Shown: positions 7,652 to 17,455, counted from the first letter of the stretch. The stretch: DNA of 64,000 bases from Muribaculaceae bacterium (GCA_017396945.1 JAFQKI010000010.1:54135-118134); one strand, 5' to 3'. Made by a program: numbers and translations. The notes: generated from the sequence alone by a model not told the origin.

Positions 7652-10195
7652 ATGAAATTTAATATCAAAGAGATAAAAGAAAATCTGATAGAGTGGGTGA
7701 AACGCCCTCAGGTGTGGGGATTTTTTGTGTCGGTAGCGGTTTTATTTGTAATATCATTTGCATTCTTCTATCCTGACGCTTCTCAGGGCAGAGTGTTGCA
7801 TCAAAATGATATGATGCAAGGAGCCGCCAATGGTCAGGAGATTAAGGATTATATGGAGCAGACCGGTGAGAAATCTTGGTGGACCAACTCGTTAATGTCG
7901 GGTATGCCAGCGTTCCAAATCGCTCCAAGTTACACATCAAATTCGCTATTTAGTTGGATTAATGATCTTTATGGCTTGGGATTACCCGTGCCGTCTGACT
8001 TATTGTTTACAATGATGTTTGGGTTCCTTATATTGTTGTTTGCGATGCGTGTGCGGTGGTACTTCTCTTTGATAGGTGCAATTGCTTTTGGTTTCTCGAC
8101 CTATTTCATCATAATCATAGGAGCCGGGCATATATGGAAATTTGTTACGCTTTCCTACATTCCTCCGACTATTGCCGGGATTGTGTTGTGTTATCGTGGC
8201 AAATATCTGCTTGGAGGTGCGCTTGCGGCATTGTTTGCGATGATGCAGATTGCGTCAAACCATGTGCAGATGAGCTACTATTTCATGTTTGTCATCGTGG
8301 GGCTTGTGATAACCTATCTTGTGATGGCTGTGAAAGAAAAAAAATTGAAGCAATGGTGCATTGCCACCGGTGTGTTGCTCGCTTCTGCTACACTTGCCGT
8401 CGGAGCCAATCTTCCAAGTCTGTATCACACCTATAAATACTCAAAAGAGACAATACGTGGTACTTATACCGAGTTGACCTCAGCCGAAGCCGAAAAATCA
8501 GCCGAAGCGTCATCAAGTGGTGTTTCTCGCGGTTACATGACACAATACAGCTATGGGAAATCAGAAACTCTTTCATTGTTGATACCCGACATCAATGGTG
8601 GCGCCAGCCATTTGTTGGGTGAGCTTGAAGAGGTTGAAAACTATGCGAAGAACAACTTTGAACCCGAAGATCAAATAGTTTCTCAATTTTTACCTTATTA
8701 TACTCAGTATTTTGGTGGTGATGAAGGTACGAGTGGTCCGGTATATGTAGGTGCGATAATTTTTGTATTGTTCTTGCTTGGTTTCTTTGTTATTAAGAAG
8801 CCTATAGCATTGACATTGTTTATACTTACCTCGTTGTCGGTATTGCTTGCTCTCGGACGCAATTTCATGTGGTTTACCGATCTGTTTGCCGATTATTTAC
8901 CGATGTATGAAAGTTTCCGCGCTGTTGAGTCGATACTTGTTATTGCCGAGTTTACCATTCCATTGTTGGCGGTGCTTGCGCTTCAGAAACTGTTTACGAC
9001 TGAAAATGTGTGGGTAAAACACAAGGTGGCTATAATTTCGGTATTTGCCACAACAATGGTTGTGTGTCTTATAATTGCGATTGTTCCCGATATTTTTGGT
9101 TCTACAATCGGTGGAAGAGATACTGAGATGACAAACAGAATTGTTGAGGAGGCATTAAAACCAAACGGATTGTCGGACGTTCAAATTACAGCCGTAACGG
9201 CTAAATTGCATAATGAGATTAATGCATTGCGTTATTCAATGGTGTCGGCCGACGCTTGGCGCAGTTTCTGGTTTATCGCAGCTGCGTTAGGAGCTTTGTT
9301 GCTCTATTTCTATCGCAAGATACCCATGTGGATGTCATGCTCGATAATCGGAGTGCTTGTGCTTGGCGACCTATATTCTGTAAACAAGCGTTATGTAAAT
9401 CATGATAGTTTCCATGATGAACCAATGGAGGTTATCTTTACCCCTCAAGAGATAGATAAGGAGATATATAGGCAAGCCGAAGCGAGAGGCTTGGGTGAAA
9501 ACTATCGAGTGGTGAATCTTGACAATTTCGGTAGTCACCGTGAGAGCTATTTTCATAAATCGGTAGGTGGTTATCACGCTGCGAAACTCACACGTTATAA
9601 TGATTTGATAAGCCATGGTATGAATGGTAATGTTTTGAGTATGCTCAACACCTGTTTTGTTATTCAAAATGGTAAATTATTACCCAATTTCGGTCTTGGC
9701 AACGCGTGGTTTGTTGGCGAAATCAGCTATGTTGACAATGCCGATGACGAGATGGCTGCGTTAAGCGTGATTGACCCGGCGGTTGAGGCGGTTGCCGATG
9801 CCAAGTTTAAACAAATTCTCGGTTCTGACATTCCCGCTGTTTCTGAGGGTGATGAGATTGTTGAAACAAGTTACGCGCCCAATAAACTGACTTATAAAGC
9901 CAAGAGTGTCAATGGTGGTCTTGCTGTATTTTCCGAAATTTATTTCCCATGGGGTTGGGAGGCAACAATCGACGGCAAACCGATTGAGATTGGACGTGTA
10001 AACTATGTGTTGCGCGCGATACGCGTTCCTGCCGGTGAACATGAAATTGTAATGACGTTCAAACCCAAGTCGGTCGAGACGACAGAAACGATAGCAACTA
10101 TCTCAGTTATAATAATATATATAACATTGGTCGCTGCAATAGGATTTGCGCTCGTTTCTCTACGCAAGAAAGAAGAAGAGGAGATAAAAAAATAA
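7652..10195 (+). CDS. YfhO-family multi-pass membrane protein
   Basis: 847 residues: an N-terminal helix (about 20-40), a large extracytoplasmic loop with HQNDMMQG and WWTNSLMSGMPAFQ, then a string of about 10-12 membrane helices, a soluble C-terminal domain (about 600-810) and a last helix before a charged KKEEEEIKK tail. This plan fits the YfhO family, GT-C-like proteins that in Gram-positives help glycosylate lipoteichoic acid and in Bacteroidota are found near glycan genes. The exact reaction is not known. It follows manC and ends 4 bases before the next gene, so those two are surely co-transcribed. Confidence 0.85.
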   Translation: MKFNIKEIKENLIEWVKRPQVWGFFVSVAVLFVISFAFFYPDASQGRVLHQNDMMQGAANGQEIKDYMEQTGEKSWWTNSLMSGMPAFQIAPSYTSNSLFSWINDLYGLGLPVPSDLLFTMMFGFLILLFAMRVRWYFSLIGAIAFGFSTYFIIIIGAGHIWKFVTLSYIPPTIAGIVLCYRGKYLLGGALAALFAMMQIASNHVQMSYYFMFVIVGLVITYLVMAVKEKKLKQWCIATGVLLASATLAVGANLPSLYHTYKYSKETIRGTYTELTSAEAEKSAEASSSGVSRGYMTQYSYGKSETLSLLIPDINGGASHLLGELEEVENYAKNNFEPEDQIVSQFLPYYTQYFGGDEGTSGPVYVGAIIFVLFLLGFFVIKKPIALTLFILTSLSVLLALGRNFMWFTDLFADYLPMYESFRAVESILVIAEFTIPLLAVLALQKLFTTENVWVKHKVAIISVFATTMVVCLIIAIVPDIFGSTIGGRDTEMTNRIVEEALKPNGLSDVQITAVTAKLHNEINALRYSMVSADAWRSFWFIAAALGALLLYFYRKIPMWMSCSIIGVLVLGDLYSVNKRYVNHDSFHDEPMEVIFTPQEIDKEIYRQAEARGLGENYRVVNLDNFGSHRESYFHKSVGGYHAAKLTRYNDLISHGMNGNVLSMLNTCFVIQNGKLLPNFGLGNAWFVGEISYVDNADDEMAALSVIDPAVEAVADAKFKQILGSDIPAVSEGDEIVETSYAPNKLTYKAKSVNGGLAVFSEIYFPWGWEATIDGKPIEIGRVNYVLRAIRVPAGEHEIVMTFKPKSVETTETIATISVIIIYITLVAAIGFALVSLRKKEEEEIKK

Positions 10196-10199
10196 AGTA

Positions 10200-10907
10200 G
10201 TGGGCCGACTGAAAAAATATTACACGGCGTTGCGACGCTACAACCGAAGCAAAGGCTACGGCATACACTCGCCGTATGCCTTCCGCTTTGTGTTGAGAGT
10301 GTTGCGCGAGCGTTGCCCCTATTATCAATATGAAGAAATCAAGTCAACACGCAAGCGTGCTGTTCAACTTGGTAAATCGGCTACCTCTAAGCGTGTAATA
10401 TCCTATAGTAATGCCAAGATGCTTTTTCGTGTTACATGTCATTTCAATCCGCAGGCGATTTTGCAGATTGGCACAGTTTATGGAGTCTCTACAACTACAA
10501 TGCTAAGTGTGTCGCAGACGTCACGCCTTGTAGTGTTGGATACCGAAACGTCAGCGAAACATATTTACTCTAAAATCACAGAGCCTGTCGCGTCGCGCAT
10601 AGATATAGAAACCAATCTCACCGATGCGTTGGTGAGATATAATGAGATGCGAGGTGATGCGTCTCCCTACTTGTTTATAAACGATATCGTCGGTCTTGAA
10701 GATGATTTGTTGCCGGTGTGTGTTGATGTTATTAATAAAGGTGGAGTGATAATCATGCGCAATCTCTCACATTGCAAAGTTATGAAGCGACTTTGGCACG
10801 ATATGGGTATAGCGGTAGGTCATGGTATGGGTTTTACAAATGAACGCATAGGTGTATTTGTGGGATTGCCGCATCTTCCGCGACAAAATTTCTATTTGTG
10901 GTTTTGA
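10200..10907 (+). CDS. SAM-methyltransferase-like protein, GTG start
   Basis: 235 residues starting at a GTG 4 bases after the YfhO-like stop. The N-terminal SKGYGIHSPYAF (about 17-28) is a signature I know from Bacteroidota proteins annotated as O-methyltransferase-like. The middle has a Rossmann-type ILQIGTVYGVST (about 87-98) where motif I of class I methyltransferases would be, and a following acidic strand LVVLDTE (about 109-115). Motif I is degenerate (IGTVYGVST rather than GxGxG), so activity is uncertain. It ends one base before xerD. Function unknown; probably a structural methyltransferase homologue. Confidence 0.7.
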   Translation: MGRLKKYYTALRRYNRSKGYGIHSPYAFRFVLRVLRERCPYYQYEEIKSTRKRAVQLGKSATSKRVISYSNAKMLFRVTCHFNPQAILQIGTVYGVSTTTMLSVSQTSRLVVLDTETSAKHIYSKITEPVASRIDIETNLTDALVRYNEMRGDASPYLFINDIVGLEDDLLPVCVDVINKGGVIIMRNLSHCKVMKRLWHDMGIAVGHGMGFTNERIGVFVGLPHLPRQNFYLWF

Positions 10908-10908
10908 T

Positions 10909-11817
10909 ATGAGACGGTTTCCCTCCATCGATAAGTTGCTCGCCAATTACAATGCTTATATCATGCTTGAGCGAGGCATGTCTCCCAATACCATTGAGAA
11001 TTATTCTCGAGATGTGTATAAATTGTTTTTTTATCTCAAAGACTATAATATCAATTTGCGTGATGTCACGCTTGACACTCTGCGTAGTTTTGTGACCGAC
11101 CTTCACGATTTGGGAATTTCTCCACGCTCTCAGGCTCGCATCATTTCGGGGATAAAATCTTTTTTCAAATATCTTCAGATTGAAAATTATATAGAGTATA
11201 ATCCGTCATTACTATTGGAGTCACCCAATATCGGTGTACACCTTCCTGATGTTTTGACTGTTGAGGAGATTGACGCTTTGGTCGATGCGGTGGATATGAA
11301 CCTTGCCGAGGGACAGCGCAATCGTGCAATTATCGAAACGCTCTATGGGTGTGGATTGCGAGTATCAGAATTGATAAATCTTGAGATAAACAGAGTGTTC
11401 TTTGAGGAGGAATATATCGTTGTAAAAGGTAAAGGAAGTAAAGAGCGCATGGTTCCGATCTCTCCCGTGGCGTTGCATGAGATAAAACTCTATTTTGCCG
11501 ATCGCGCCAAATTGAAGATAAAACCGGGCGAGGAAAACTTTCTGTTTCTCAACCGACGAGGAGGGCGATTGACACGAGTGATGATATTCTACGTCATAAA
11601 GCAGTGTGCCGAGCGAGCAGGCATTGAAAAGGAGATAAGTCCCCACACATTGCGACACTCTTTTGCCACTCATCTGCTTGAGGGGGGAGCCAATCTGCGT
11701 GCTATCCAGCAGATGCTTGGACATGAGAGCATCGCCACGACTGAGATTTATCTGCATCTCGACAATACACGCCTCCGCGAGGAAATCCTCACCCACCATC
11801 CCCGCAATATAAAATAG
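10909..11817 (+). CDS. xerD: Site-specific tyrosine recombinase XerD
   Basis: 302 residues from the ATG at 10909, one base after the preceding stop; a GTG at 10852 would overlap the upstream gene by 56 bases and is unlikely. XerD with XerC resolves chromosome dimers at dif. It has the N-terminal SAM-like DNA-binding domain (about 8-95) and the catalytic domain with Arg151 (YGCGLRVSE), Lys175 (KGKGSKER), His246 and Arg249 (HTLRHSFATHLLEGG), His272 (LGHESI) and the nucleophile Tyr281. All active-site residues are present and the length is normal for XerC/XerD, so this is a housekeeping recombinase rather than an integrase of a mobile element. Confidence 0.93.
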   Translation: MRRFPSIDKLLANYNAYIMLERGMSPNTIENYSRDVYKLFFYLKDYNINLRDVTLDTLRSFVTDLHDLGISPRSQARIISGIKSFFKYLQIENYIEYNPSLLLESPNIGVHLPDVLTVEEIDALVDAVDMNLAEGQRNRAIIETLYGCGLRVSELINLEINRVFFEEEYIVVKGKGSKERMVPISPVALHEIKLYFADRAKLKIKPGEENFLFLNRRGGRLTRVMIFYVIKQCAERAGIEKEISPHTLRHSFATHLLEGGANLRAIQQMLGHESIATTEIYLHLDNTRLREEILTHHPRNIK

Positions 11818-11819
11818 CG

Positions 11820-13184
11820 CTATATTTCGACCGGTGTACTCGCTCGTGATATAAGCCTGAATTCCCACCATATCATGATTGTGGTGGCGATTGTGGCAAA
11901 CACGTCGGATGTCGGGAACGATGCCCACACACCATCCAGATTGAAATGCGTAGGCAATATCAACAATAGCGGAATGATGAATAGCACTTGTCGGGTGAGG
12001 CTGAGAAATATCGATTTTCCTGCTTTTCCGATTGATTGAAAAAATGTTGTCGATACAATTTGGAACCCTACCATCCAAAACGCCATCAATGAGATTGACA
12101 ATCCATTTACCGTCGCATTGATGAGGTTGGCGTCGATTGTAAACGCGCTTGCGATATAGCTAGGGCACAGCAATCCTATTATACCTCCGGCGGTGGTTAT
12201 TATGGTTGCCACGGCTACAGCTATCCAGTATGTGCGTTTAAGACGGTCGAAGCGCCCCGCGCCATAGTTATACCCGATAATAGGTTGCATCCCTTGGCAC
12301 AACCCCACTACGATGGTGGTCAGCAACGAAGTGTAGGTGGTGAATATCCCCGCAGCGGCGACAGCCGAGTCGCCGCCATGTTTAAATAGTGATGTGTTGA
12401 TAATCACGTTTATCGCACTGCCGGCCGCATTGACCACACTTGGCGCCGCCCCTATGGCTATGATGCTTGCGACAATTGCCCATTTCAACCGATATGTGCC
12501 TGGTGTGAAATGCAGATTGCTCGACTTTTTCACGAAATGTCTCATCACAAAAAATGTCGAGATGGCAACGGCTATGTCGGTTGCTATTGCCGCGCCTTTA
12601 ATGCCCCAATCCAAGCCAAATATAAATATCGGAGCAAGAATCACGTTTATGCCGGCACTGATAAACATTGTTATCATTGCCTTGCGCGGGTAGCCCGATG
12701 ATCTCATGATGCTGTTGAAGCTAAACATCACGTTCATCAGCAACATTCCCGGCAACATCCATTGCATAAAATCGCGGGCATGTGGCAATGATGCGTTGCT
12801 CGCCCCAAAGGCTATGAGTATCTCATCAATAAAAATCGCGAAAATTGCGATATACACAACGGCGTTGATTAGTATCATAACAAGCGCGTTGCCGAGCACC
12901 ATTTCGGCGCTGCGTTGATTTTTGGCTCCAAGCAGTATCGATATGCGGGCTGCCGCTCCGGCTCCAATCAATATCCCAATTGCCGCCGAAAGGTTCATAA
13001 CGGGAAAGGTTATGGCAAGACCGGCTATCGCTTCCGACCCTACACCTTGACCGATAAATATGCGGTCTATGACATTGTATAGCGACATCACAACCATGCC
13101 CACTATGGCAGGCAGACTGTAATCCAATAGCAGTCGTCCCACAGGGCGCGTTTCCAATTCTTGTAATTTCCCTTGTTTTTCCAT
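11820..13184 (-). CDS. MATE family efflux transporter (second)
   Basis: 454 residues with about 12 membrane helices. The N-terminal ETRPVGRLLLDYSLPAIVGM then SLYNVIDRIFIGQGVG is characteristic of the MepA/DinF-like branch of MATE exporters. The start at 13184 is preferred over an ATG at 13223 because a perfect promoter (13194-13224) overlaps the longer version. The mRNA leader would then be only a few bases. The gene is convergent with xerD, with stops 2 bases apart, and divergent from trmH across a region holding repeated TTATCAACA motifs. Likely substrates are cationic drugs or metabolites, which cannot be read from sequence. Confidence 0.9.
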   Translation of the reverse strand: MEKQGKLQELETRPVGRLLLDYSLPAIVGMVVMSLYNVIDRIFIGQGVGSEAIAGLAITFPVMNLSAAIGILIGAGAAARISILLGAKNQRSAEMVLGNALVMILINAVVYIAIFAIFIDEILIAFGASNASLPHARDFMQWMLPGMLLMNVMFSFNSIMRSSGYPRKAMITMFISAGINVILAPIFIFGLDWGIKGAAIATDIAVAISTFFVMRHFVKKSSNLHFTPGTYRLKWAIVASIIAIGAAPSVVNAAGSAINVIINTSLFKHGGDSAVAAAGIFTTYTSLLTTIVVGLCQGMQPIIGYNYGAGRFDRLKRTYWIAVAVATIITTAGGIIGLLCPSYIASAFTIDANLINATVNGLSISLMAFWMVGFQIVSTTFFQSIGKAGKSIFLSLTRQVLFIIPLLLILPTHFNLDGVWASFPTSDVFATIATTIMIWWEFRLISRASTPVEI

Positions 13185-13193
13185 AATTGCCGA

Positions 13194-13224
13194 CAAAGTT
13201 ACGCAATTGTTGGCGTTACTCAAA
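13194..13224 (-). promoter_or_regulatory. Promoter of second MATE gene
   Basis: The minus strand reads TTTG-N19-TAACTTTG, a perfect match. The -7 element ends 9 bases before the ATG at 13184, so the mRNA leader is at most a few bases. Confidence 0.7.
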
Positions 13225-13250
13225 CATTTATTTACACTATTATCTACCGG

Positions 13251-13327
13251 TTATCAACATTTTTTGTGTTGTTATCAAGTTGTAAATTACCATATTAACA
13301 TACTTATCAACACCGCTGTTGATAAGT
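13251..13327. repeat. Cluster of TTATCAACA motifs including a perfect inverted pair
   Basis: Exact TTATCAACA at 13251-13259 and 13304-13312, its reverse complement at 13317-13325, and a near match at 13272-13280. The last two form an 11-bp inverted repeat, arms 13302-13312 and 13317-13327, loop CCGC. The right arm overlaps the expected -33 position of the trmH promoter. It could be a repressor operator, a hairpin, or paired DnaA boxes. Confidence 0.6.
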
Positions 13328-13341
13328 AGGAAATAAATTAT

Positions 13342-13349
13342 TAACTTTG
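13342..13349 (+). promoter_or_regulatory. -7 element abutting trmH start
   Basis: TAACTTTG ends 4 bases before the ATG at 13354, with a TTG 20 bases upstream lying in the palindrome at 13302-13327. The mRNA should be leaderless or nearly so. Confidence 0.55.
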
Positions 13350-13353
13350 CCAC

Positions 13354-13884
13354 ATGGAAAAGAAAACGATTTGGGAGCTTGACCGCGACACGGTTGAACA
13401 ATATAAAGAGAAGTCTAAGCTATCTATTGTTGTGGTGCTTGATAATATTCGCAGCCTCAACAACGTAGGCTCGGTGTTTCGCACCTCTGATGCTTTTTTG
13501 GTTGAGAAAATCATGCTGTGTGGCATTACCGCTACCCCACCCTCACCCGAAATACACAAAACGGCTCTTGGGGCTGAGGATTCGGTTGATTGGATATTTT
13601 ATGAAAGCACACTTGATGCGGTAGCCGATCTCAAAAACGCAGGTTACACCATCTGTTGTCTTGAGCAAGTGAAAGGAAGTGTGGAGCTTCAGGAGTTTCA
13701 AGTTTCACAAGATGGCAAATATGCGATAATACTTGGCAATGAGGTTAACGGAGTAGATCAGCGAGTGGTTGATCAAGCCGATTATTGTCTTGAGATACCG
13801 CAATGTGGCACTAAGCACTCCCTTAATGTCTCAGTCTCGGCGGGGATTGCCATTTGGCACTTCTTCAACTCCATACAACACTAA
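13354..13884 (+). CDS. TrmH-family (SpoU) 2'-O-ribose RNA methyltransferase
   Basis: 176 residues with the three SPOUT motifs in order: NNVGSVFRTSDA (about 36-47), LGNEVNGV (about 128-135) and IPQCGTKHSLNVSVSAGI (about 148-165). These build the trefoil-knot SAM site. The family methylates the 2'-OH of tRNA or rRNA nucleotides. The short length without an N-terminal substrate domain fits TrmH/TrmL-like tRNA enzymes better than RlmB, but the target base is uncertain. A promoter abuts the start codon. The gene is divergent from the MATE exporter. Confidence 0.88.
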   Translation: MEKKTIWELDRDTVEQYKEKSKLSIVVVLDNIRSLNNVGSVFRTSDAFLVEKIMLCGITATPPSPEIHKTALGAEDSVDWIFYESTLDAVADLKNAGYTICCLEQVKGSVELQEFQVSQDGKYAIILGNEVNGVDQRVVDQADYCLEIPQCGTKHSLNVSVSAGIAIWHFFNSIQH

Positions 13885-13898
13885 TTAGTACTTCAAAT

Positions 13899-14918
13899 TC
13901 AACTATTTTGTGAGGCTTTTTGAGGTAATTTTGCTCCGAAGAGTATCTTACCTAATAGGTCGTTTGTGCGCAAAAATTTGCTGACCAACAGACAAATGCC
14001 TATTATAACCAAGCTTGTCGCGATAGAGATTATAAAAATAATGGTTGGGGAATTGAAATTGAAGGTTTTAACCCATGCCATCGAGTTGTTTACAAAGAAA
14101 TAGTGAAGAAGATATACGTCCAGAGTTCTCCGCCCGATAAATTGCAACGCTTTTCCGATGCGAGAATTGTCCATATATTCTCCGTTTCTCATAAAGAAAT
14201 AGAAAATGGAGAATATCCCGATCGTGGATAGGGTTAACTCAATGATTAAATAACTGCAATAGCCCTTCAGAAAAAATATCGCTCCGATAAACATTAAAAC
14301 CACACCATTCATCATTATCGGATTGTTGTTGAAAATGAGTTTGACCTTATCAAAATGTTTCTTGGCTATAGTTCCGATGATAAAATAAATGAAGTATTCG
14401 GAATAACTCACCATATAATTATAGATGAATGGGTAGTTGTCTCGACACCAATCGCTAAAAGAAAATCTGAATAAAAAAAGTGCGCATATTAAAAGTGCGA
14501 CGTTACATACTTTCTGTTTTCTTATAAGAAAATTGAATAATACATAGACAATAAAAAATTCAAACAAAGCGACCGTAAACCAATAACCATTTAATTTCAC
14601 ATCTATTCTGCTCTTGGAGAATACAAACAAGTGAATAGACATAAATATCGCGGTAGGGATAATCTGAACCAAAAACTTCTTGGATAGGAAGTTAATGCTG
14701 TTGGCAAGGTTCCATATTCGTTCATTTTTATATAGAATAAACCCACTGATAAAGAAGAAAAGTGGCATTCTGAATAGTTCAAAAAATTTTGAATAAGGAA
14801 AAATATCAACTCGTGAGAAAGTTGCGGTGTGTACACACACAACTAATATCATAGTGAAACCGCGAAGAGCATCAATATAGCCTATTCTTTGTTTTTTAGT
14901 CAGTTGGTTAGTTGTCAT
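13899..14918 (-). CDS. Acyltransferase 3 family membrane protein
   Basis: 339 residues with about 10 membrane helices. The N-terminal block RIGYIDALRGFTMILVVCVH (about 11-30), with the Arg and His typical of the family, and FRMPLFFFISGF (about 48-59) identify an acyltransferase 3 (OafA/WecH-like) protein, which moves acetyl or similar groups onto cell-surface sugars. The start at 14918 is used because a -7-like TAAATTTG at 14950-14943 overlaps the upstream in-frame ATG at 14945. It stands alone between trmH and panB, with no glycan cluster next to it, so its acceptor is unknown. Confidence 0.85.
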   Translation of the reverse strand: MTTNQLTKKQRIGYIDALRGFTMILVVCVHTATFSRVDIFPYSKFFELFRMPLFFFISGFILYKNERIWNLANSINFLSKKFLVQIIPTAIFMSIHLFVFSKSRIDVKLNGYWFTVALFEFFIVYVLFNFLIRKQKVCNVALLICALFLFRFSFSDWCRDNYPFIYNYMVSYSEYFIYFIIGTIAKKHFDKVKLIFNNNPIMMNGVVLMFIGAIFFLKGYCSYLIIELTLSTIGIFSIFYFFMRNGEYMDNSRIGKALQFIGRRTLDVYLLHYFFVNNSMAWVKTFNFNSPTIIFIISIATSLVIIGICLLVSKFLRTNDLLGKILFGAKLPQKASQNS

Positions 14919-15134
14919 ATTTTTATGATTTATCCAAACCAACAAATTTAGTGAAAATTTAAATAAGTAATGGTTCTAAAATCAATTTTTTACTTAAAAT
15001 CGAAAATTTTTGAACTCTCATGGGGTGAAATAGAGCCATTCTTTACCACGGAGTCGCAGATTATCGCTATCAGGTTTGAGAGATATTTTTATCTCTGAGT
15101 CAGAGCTGGATATGTGATTTCTTTGTTTGTTTTA

Positions 15135-15166
15135 TTTGGTTGATATTGAGGAATTGGCTAATTTTG
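15135..15166 (+). promoter_or_regulatory. Promoter of panB
   Basis: TTTG-N20-TAATTTTG; transcription should start near 15173, about 36 bases before the ATG at 15209. Confidence 0.6.
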
Positions 15167-15208
15167 TGCCGTCATTTAAAATTGTAGTTTCAAAAAAAAC
15201 AAGATATT

Positions 15209-16027
15209 ATGTCAACTTATACCGAAGATCAGCGCAAAGTGACCACTCATCGTCTTATTGAGATGAAACAACGTGGCGAGAAAATCGCAATGCTCACTGC
15301 TTATGATTACTCTATGGCAAAACTCATAGATGCCGCAGGCATGGATGTGATTCTTGTGGGCGACTCGGCGTCAAATGTGATGGCGGGAAATATGACAACT
15401 CTTCCCATTACGCTTGACCAAATGATTTACCATGCCAAGTCGGTAATCAAGGGTGTGAAACGCGCTCTTGTGGTGTGTGACTTGCCTTTTGGTAGTTATC
15501 AAGGTAACTCAAAAGAGGCTCTTGCGTCGGCAATTCGCATCATGAAAGAGAGTCATGCCGAGGCTGTGAAAATGGAGGGTGGTTCTGAAATACGTGAGTC
15601 AATCGAGCGCATTTTGTGTGCCGGTATTCCTGTTATGGGACACTTGGGACTCACGCCGCAATCAATTAATAAGTTTGGAACCTACTCGGTGCGTGCCCGT
15701 GAAGAGGCTGAGGCTCAAAAGCTCATCGAAGACGCCAAGATGCTTGAAGAGATAGGTTGCTTTGCTTTGGTGTTGGAGAAAATTCCCGCTACACTTGCAA
15801 CCAAAGTAGCGCAATTGGTGTCTATCCCGGTTATCGGTATCGGTGCCGGTGGAGGTGTTGATGGTCAAGTGCTTGTGATGCACGATATGCTTGGCATCAA
15901 CAAAGGTTTTTCTCCTCGTTTCTTGCGTCGATATGCCGACCTCTCTGCAATCGTCAACGATGCCGTGGCTCACTATATCGATGATGTGAAAACCCAGGAT
16001 TTCCCCAACGAAAAAGAACAATATTAA
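15209..16027 (+). CDS. panB: Ketopantoate hydroxymethyltransferase
   Basis: 272 residues, the usual length. PanB transfers a hydroxymethyl group from methylene-tetrahydrofolate to 2-oxoisovalerate, the first committed step of pantothenate (and CoA) synthesis. Family landmarks visible are [14 protein letters not shown] (about 29-42), [18 protein letters not shown] (about 50-67, with the metal-binding Asp), MEGGSE (about 121-126), GHLGLTPQ (about 143-150) and [20 protein letters not shown] (about 210-229). metY follows after 71 bases on the same strand; no other pan gene is in the window. Confidence 0.97.
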   Translation: MSTYTEDQRKVTTHRLIEMKQRGEKIAMLTAYDYSMAKLIDAAGMDVILVGDSASNVMAGNMTTLPITLDQMIYHAKSVIKGVKRALVVCDLPFGSYQGNSKEALASAIRIMKESHAEAVKMEGGSEIRESIERILCAGIPVMGHLGLTPQSINKFGTYSVRAREEAEAQKLIEDAKMLEEIGCFALVLEKIPATLATKVAQLVSIPVIGIGAGGGVDGQVLVMHDMLGINKGFSPRFLRRYADLSAIVNDAVAHYIDDVKTQDFPNEKEQY

Positions 16028-16098
16028 GAGAAATCACCAAACAGCTATAGAATAAACTAATCAGTGGAATTTATAGAAATTCCCTTAAGAAACTATAT

Positions 16099-17379
16099 AT
16101 GTCACAAAAATTTAAACCATCCACACTCTGCGTGCAAGCGGGGTGGACTCCCAAAAAAGGTGAACCGCGAGTGCTTCCAATCTACCAAAGCACCACGTTT
16201 AAATATGACACAAGTGAGCAGATGGCTCGCTTGTTTGATCTCGAAGACAGCGGATATTTTTATACTCGCTTACAAAACCCCACCAATGATGCGGTTGCAG
16301 CCAAAATCGCAGCTCTTGAAGGTGGTGTGGCGGCGATGTTGACTTCGAGTGGTCAGGCTGCCAATTTTTACGCGATTTTCAACATCTGTCAATCGGGCGA
16401 TCACTTTGTCTCGTCATCGGCTATCTATGGCGGTACATTCAATCTATTTGCCGTTACGATGAAAAAACTCGGTATTGAGGTTACTTTCATCGCTCCCGAT
16501 GCGACTGAAGAGGAGATTGCTGCGGCATTCCGCCCCAATACTAAGGCTCTTTTTGGTGAGACGGTGTCAAATCCTTCTCTTGAGGTGCTCGATATTGAGA
16601 AATTTGCGCGTGTGGCTCATGCCAATGGTGTTCCCTTGATTATCGACAACACTTTTCCCACGCCCATTAACTGTCGTCCATTTGAGTGGGGTGCCGATAT
16701 CGTCATCCACTCTACCACTAAATACATGGATGGACATGCCACATGTGTGGGTGGTGTAATCGTTGATAGCGGTAACTTTGATTGGGATGTCCATGCCGAG
16801 AAATTTCCAGGATTATGTACTCCCGATGAGTCTTATCATGGATTGACCTATACCAAAGCATTTGGCAAGTTGGCATTCATCACCAAAGCCACAGCTCAAC
16901 TCATGCGTGACCTTGGCAGTATTCAGTCTCCACAAAACGCGTTTTTGCTTAACATCGGTTTGGAGACATTGCATCTGCGCATGCCTCGCCACTGTCAAAA
17001 CGCGCTCAAAGTGGCTCAATTCCTTGAGAAAGATGAGCGTGTTGCATGGGTTAACTATTGTGACCTGCCCGGTAATAAATATCACGACCTCGCCAAGAAA
17101 TATATGCCCAACGGCTCTTGCGGTGTGATTTCATTTGGCCTCAAAGGTGGACGCGAGGAGTCGATCAAATTTATGGACAGCCTCAAACTCATCGCTATTG
17201 TGACTCACGTTGCCGATGCGCGCACTTGTGTGCTTCATCCGGCGAGCCACACTCATCGCCAGCTTTCCGATGAGCAATTGATGGAAGCCGGTGTGCGTCC
17301 CGACCTCATTCGTCTCTCTGTGGGTATCGAAGATGTTGACGACATCATCGCCGACATTACCCAGGCTCTCAACGCTTGA
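16099..17379 (+). CDS. metY: O-acetylhomoserine sulfhydrylase (PLP enzyme)
   Basis: 426 residues, matching the long MetY subgroup of the Cys/Met-metabolism PLP enzymes. It makes homocysteine from O-acetylhomoserine and sulfide. The N-terminus STLCVQAGWTP and QSTTFKYD, GYFYTRLQNPTNDA (about 52-65), LTSSGQAA (81-88) and the PLP lysine Lys208 in HSTTKYMDGH are all in place. The ending SVGIEDVDDIIADI is also typical. Related cystathionine synthases are about 40 residues shorter, which favours metY. Two hairpins follow the gene. Confidence 0.93.
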   Translation: MSQKFKPSTLCVQAGWTPKKGEPRVLPIYQSTTFKYDTSEQMARLFDLEDSGYFYTRLQNPTNDAVAAKIAALEGGVAAMLTSSGQAANFYAIFNICQSGDHFVSSSAIYGGTFNLFAVTMKKLGIEVTFIAPDATEEEIAAAFRPNTKALFGETVSNPSLEVLDIEKFARVAHANGVPLIIDNTFPTPINCRPFEWGADIVIHSTTKYMDGHATCVGGVIVDSGNFDWDVHAEKFPGLCTPDESYHGLTYTKAFGKLAFITKATAQLMRDLGSIQSPQNAFLLNIGLETLHLRMPRHCQNALKVAQFLEKDERVAWVNYCDLPGNKYHDLAKKYMPNGSCGVISFGLKGGREESIKFMDSLKLIAIVTHVADARTCVLHPASHTHRQLSDEQLMEAGVRPDLIRLSVGIEDVDDIIADITQALNA

Positions 17380-17400
17380 TAATACTCTCAACGCAATATC

Positions 17401-17432
17401 AAAAGGTGTGACCCGCAAAGTCGCACCTTTTT
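17401..17432 (+). terminator. Terminator after metY
   Basis: Stem 17401-17412 pairs with 17420-17431 (one G-U pair) around a 7-base loop and ends in five T. Confidence 0.8.
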
Positions 17433-17455
17433 CATTCCAACATCATGTTATTGCA

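Noticed and set aside
10909-11817. xerD as sign of an integrated element
   Set aside because: Full-length housekeeping XerD with no attachment repeats, no cargo genes and core genes on both sides.
11365-12078. 237-codon minus-strand frame
   Set aside because: It runs antisense to xerD and over the end of the MATE gene; shadow of real genes.
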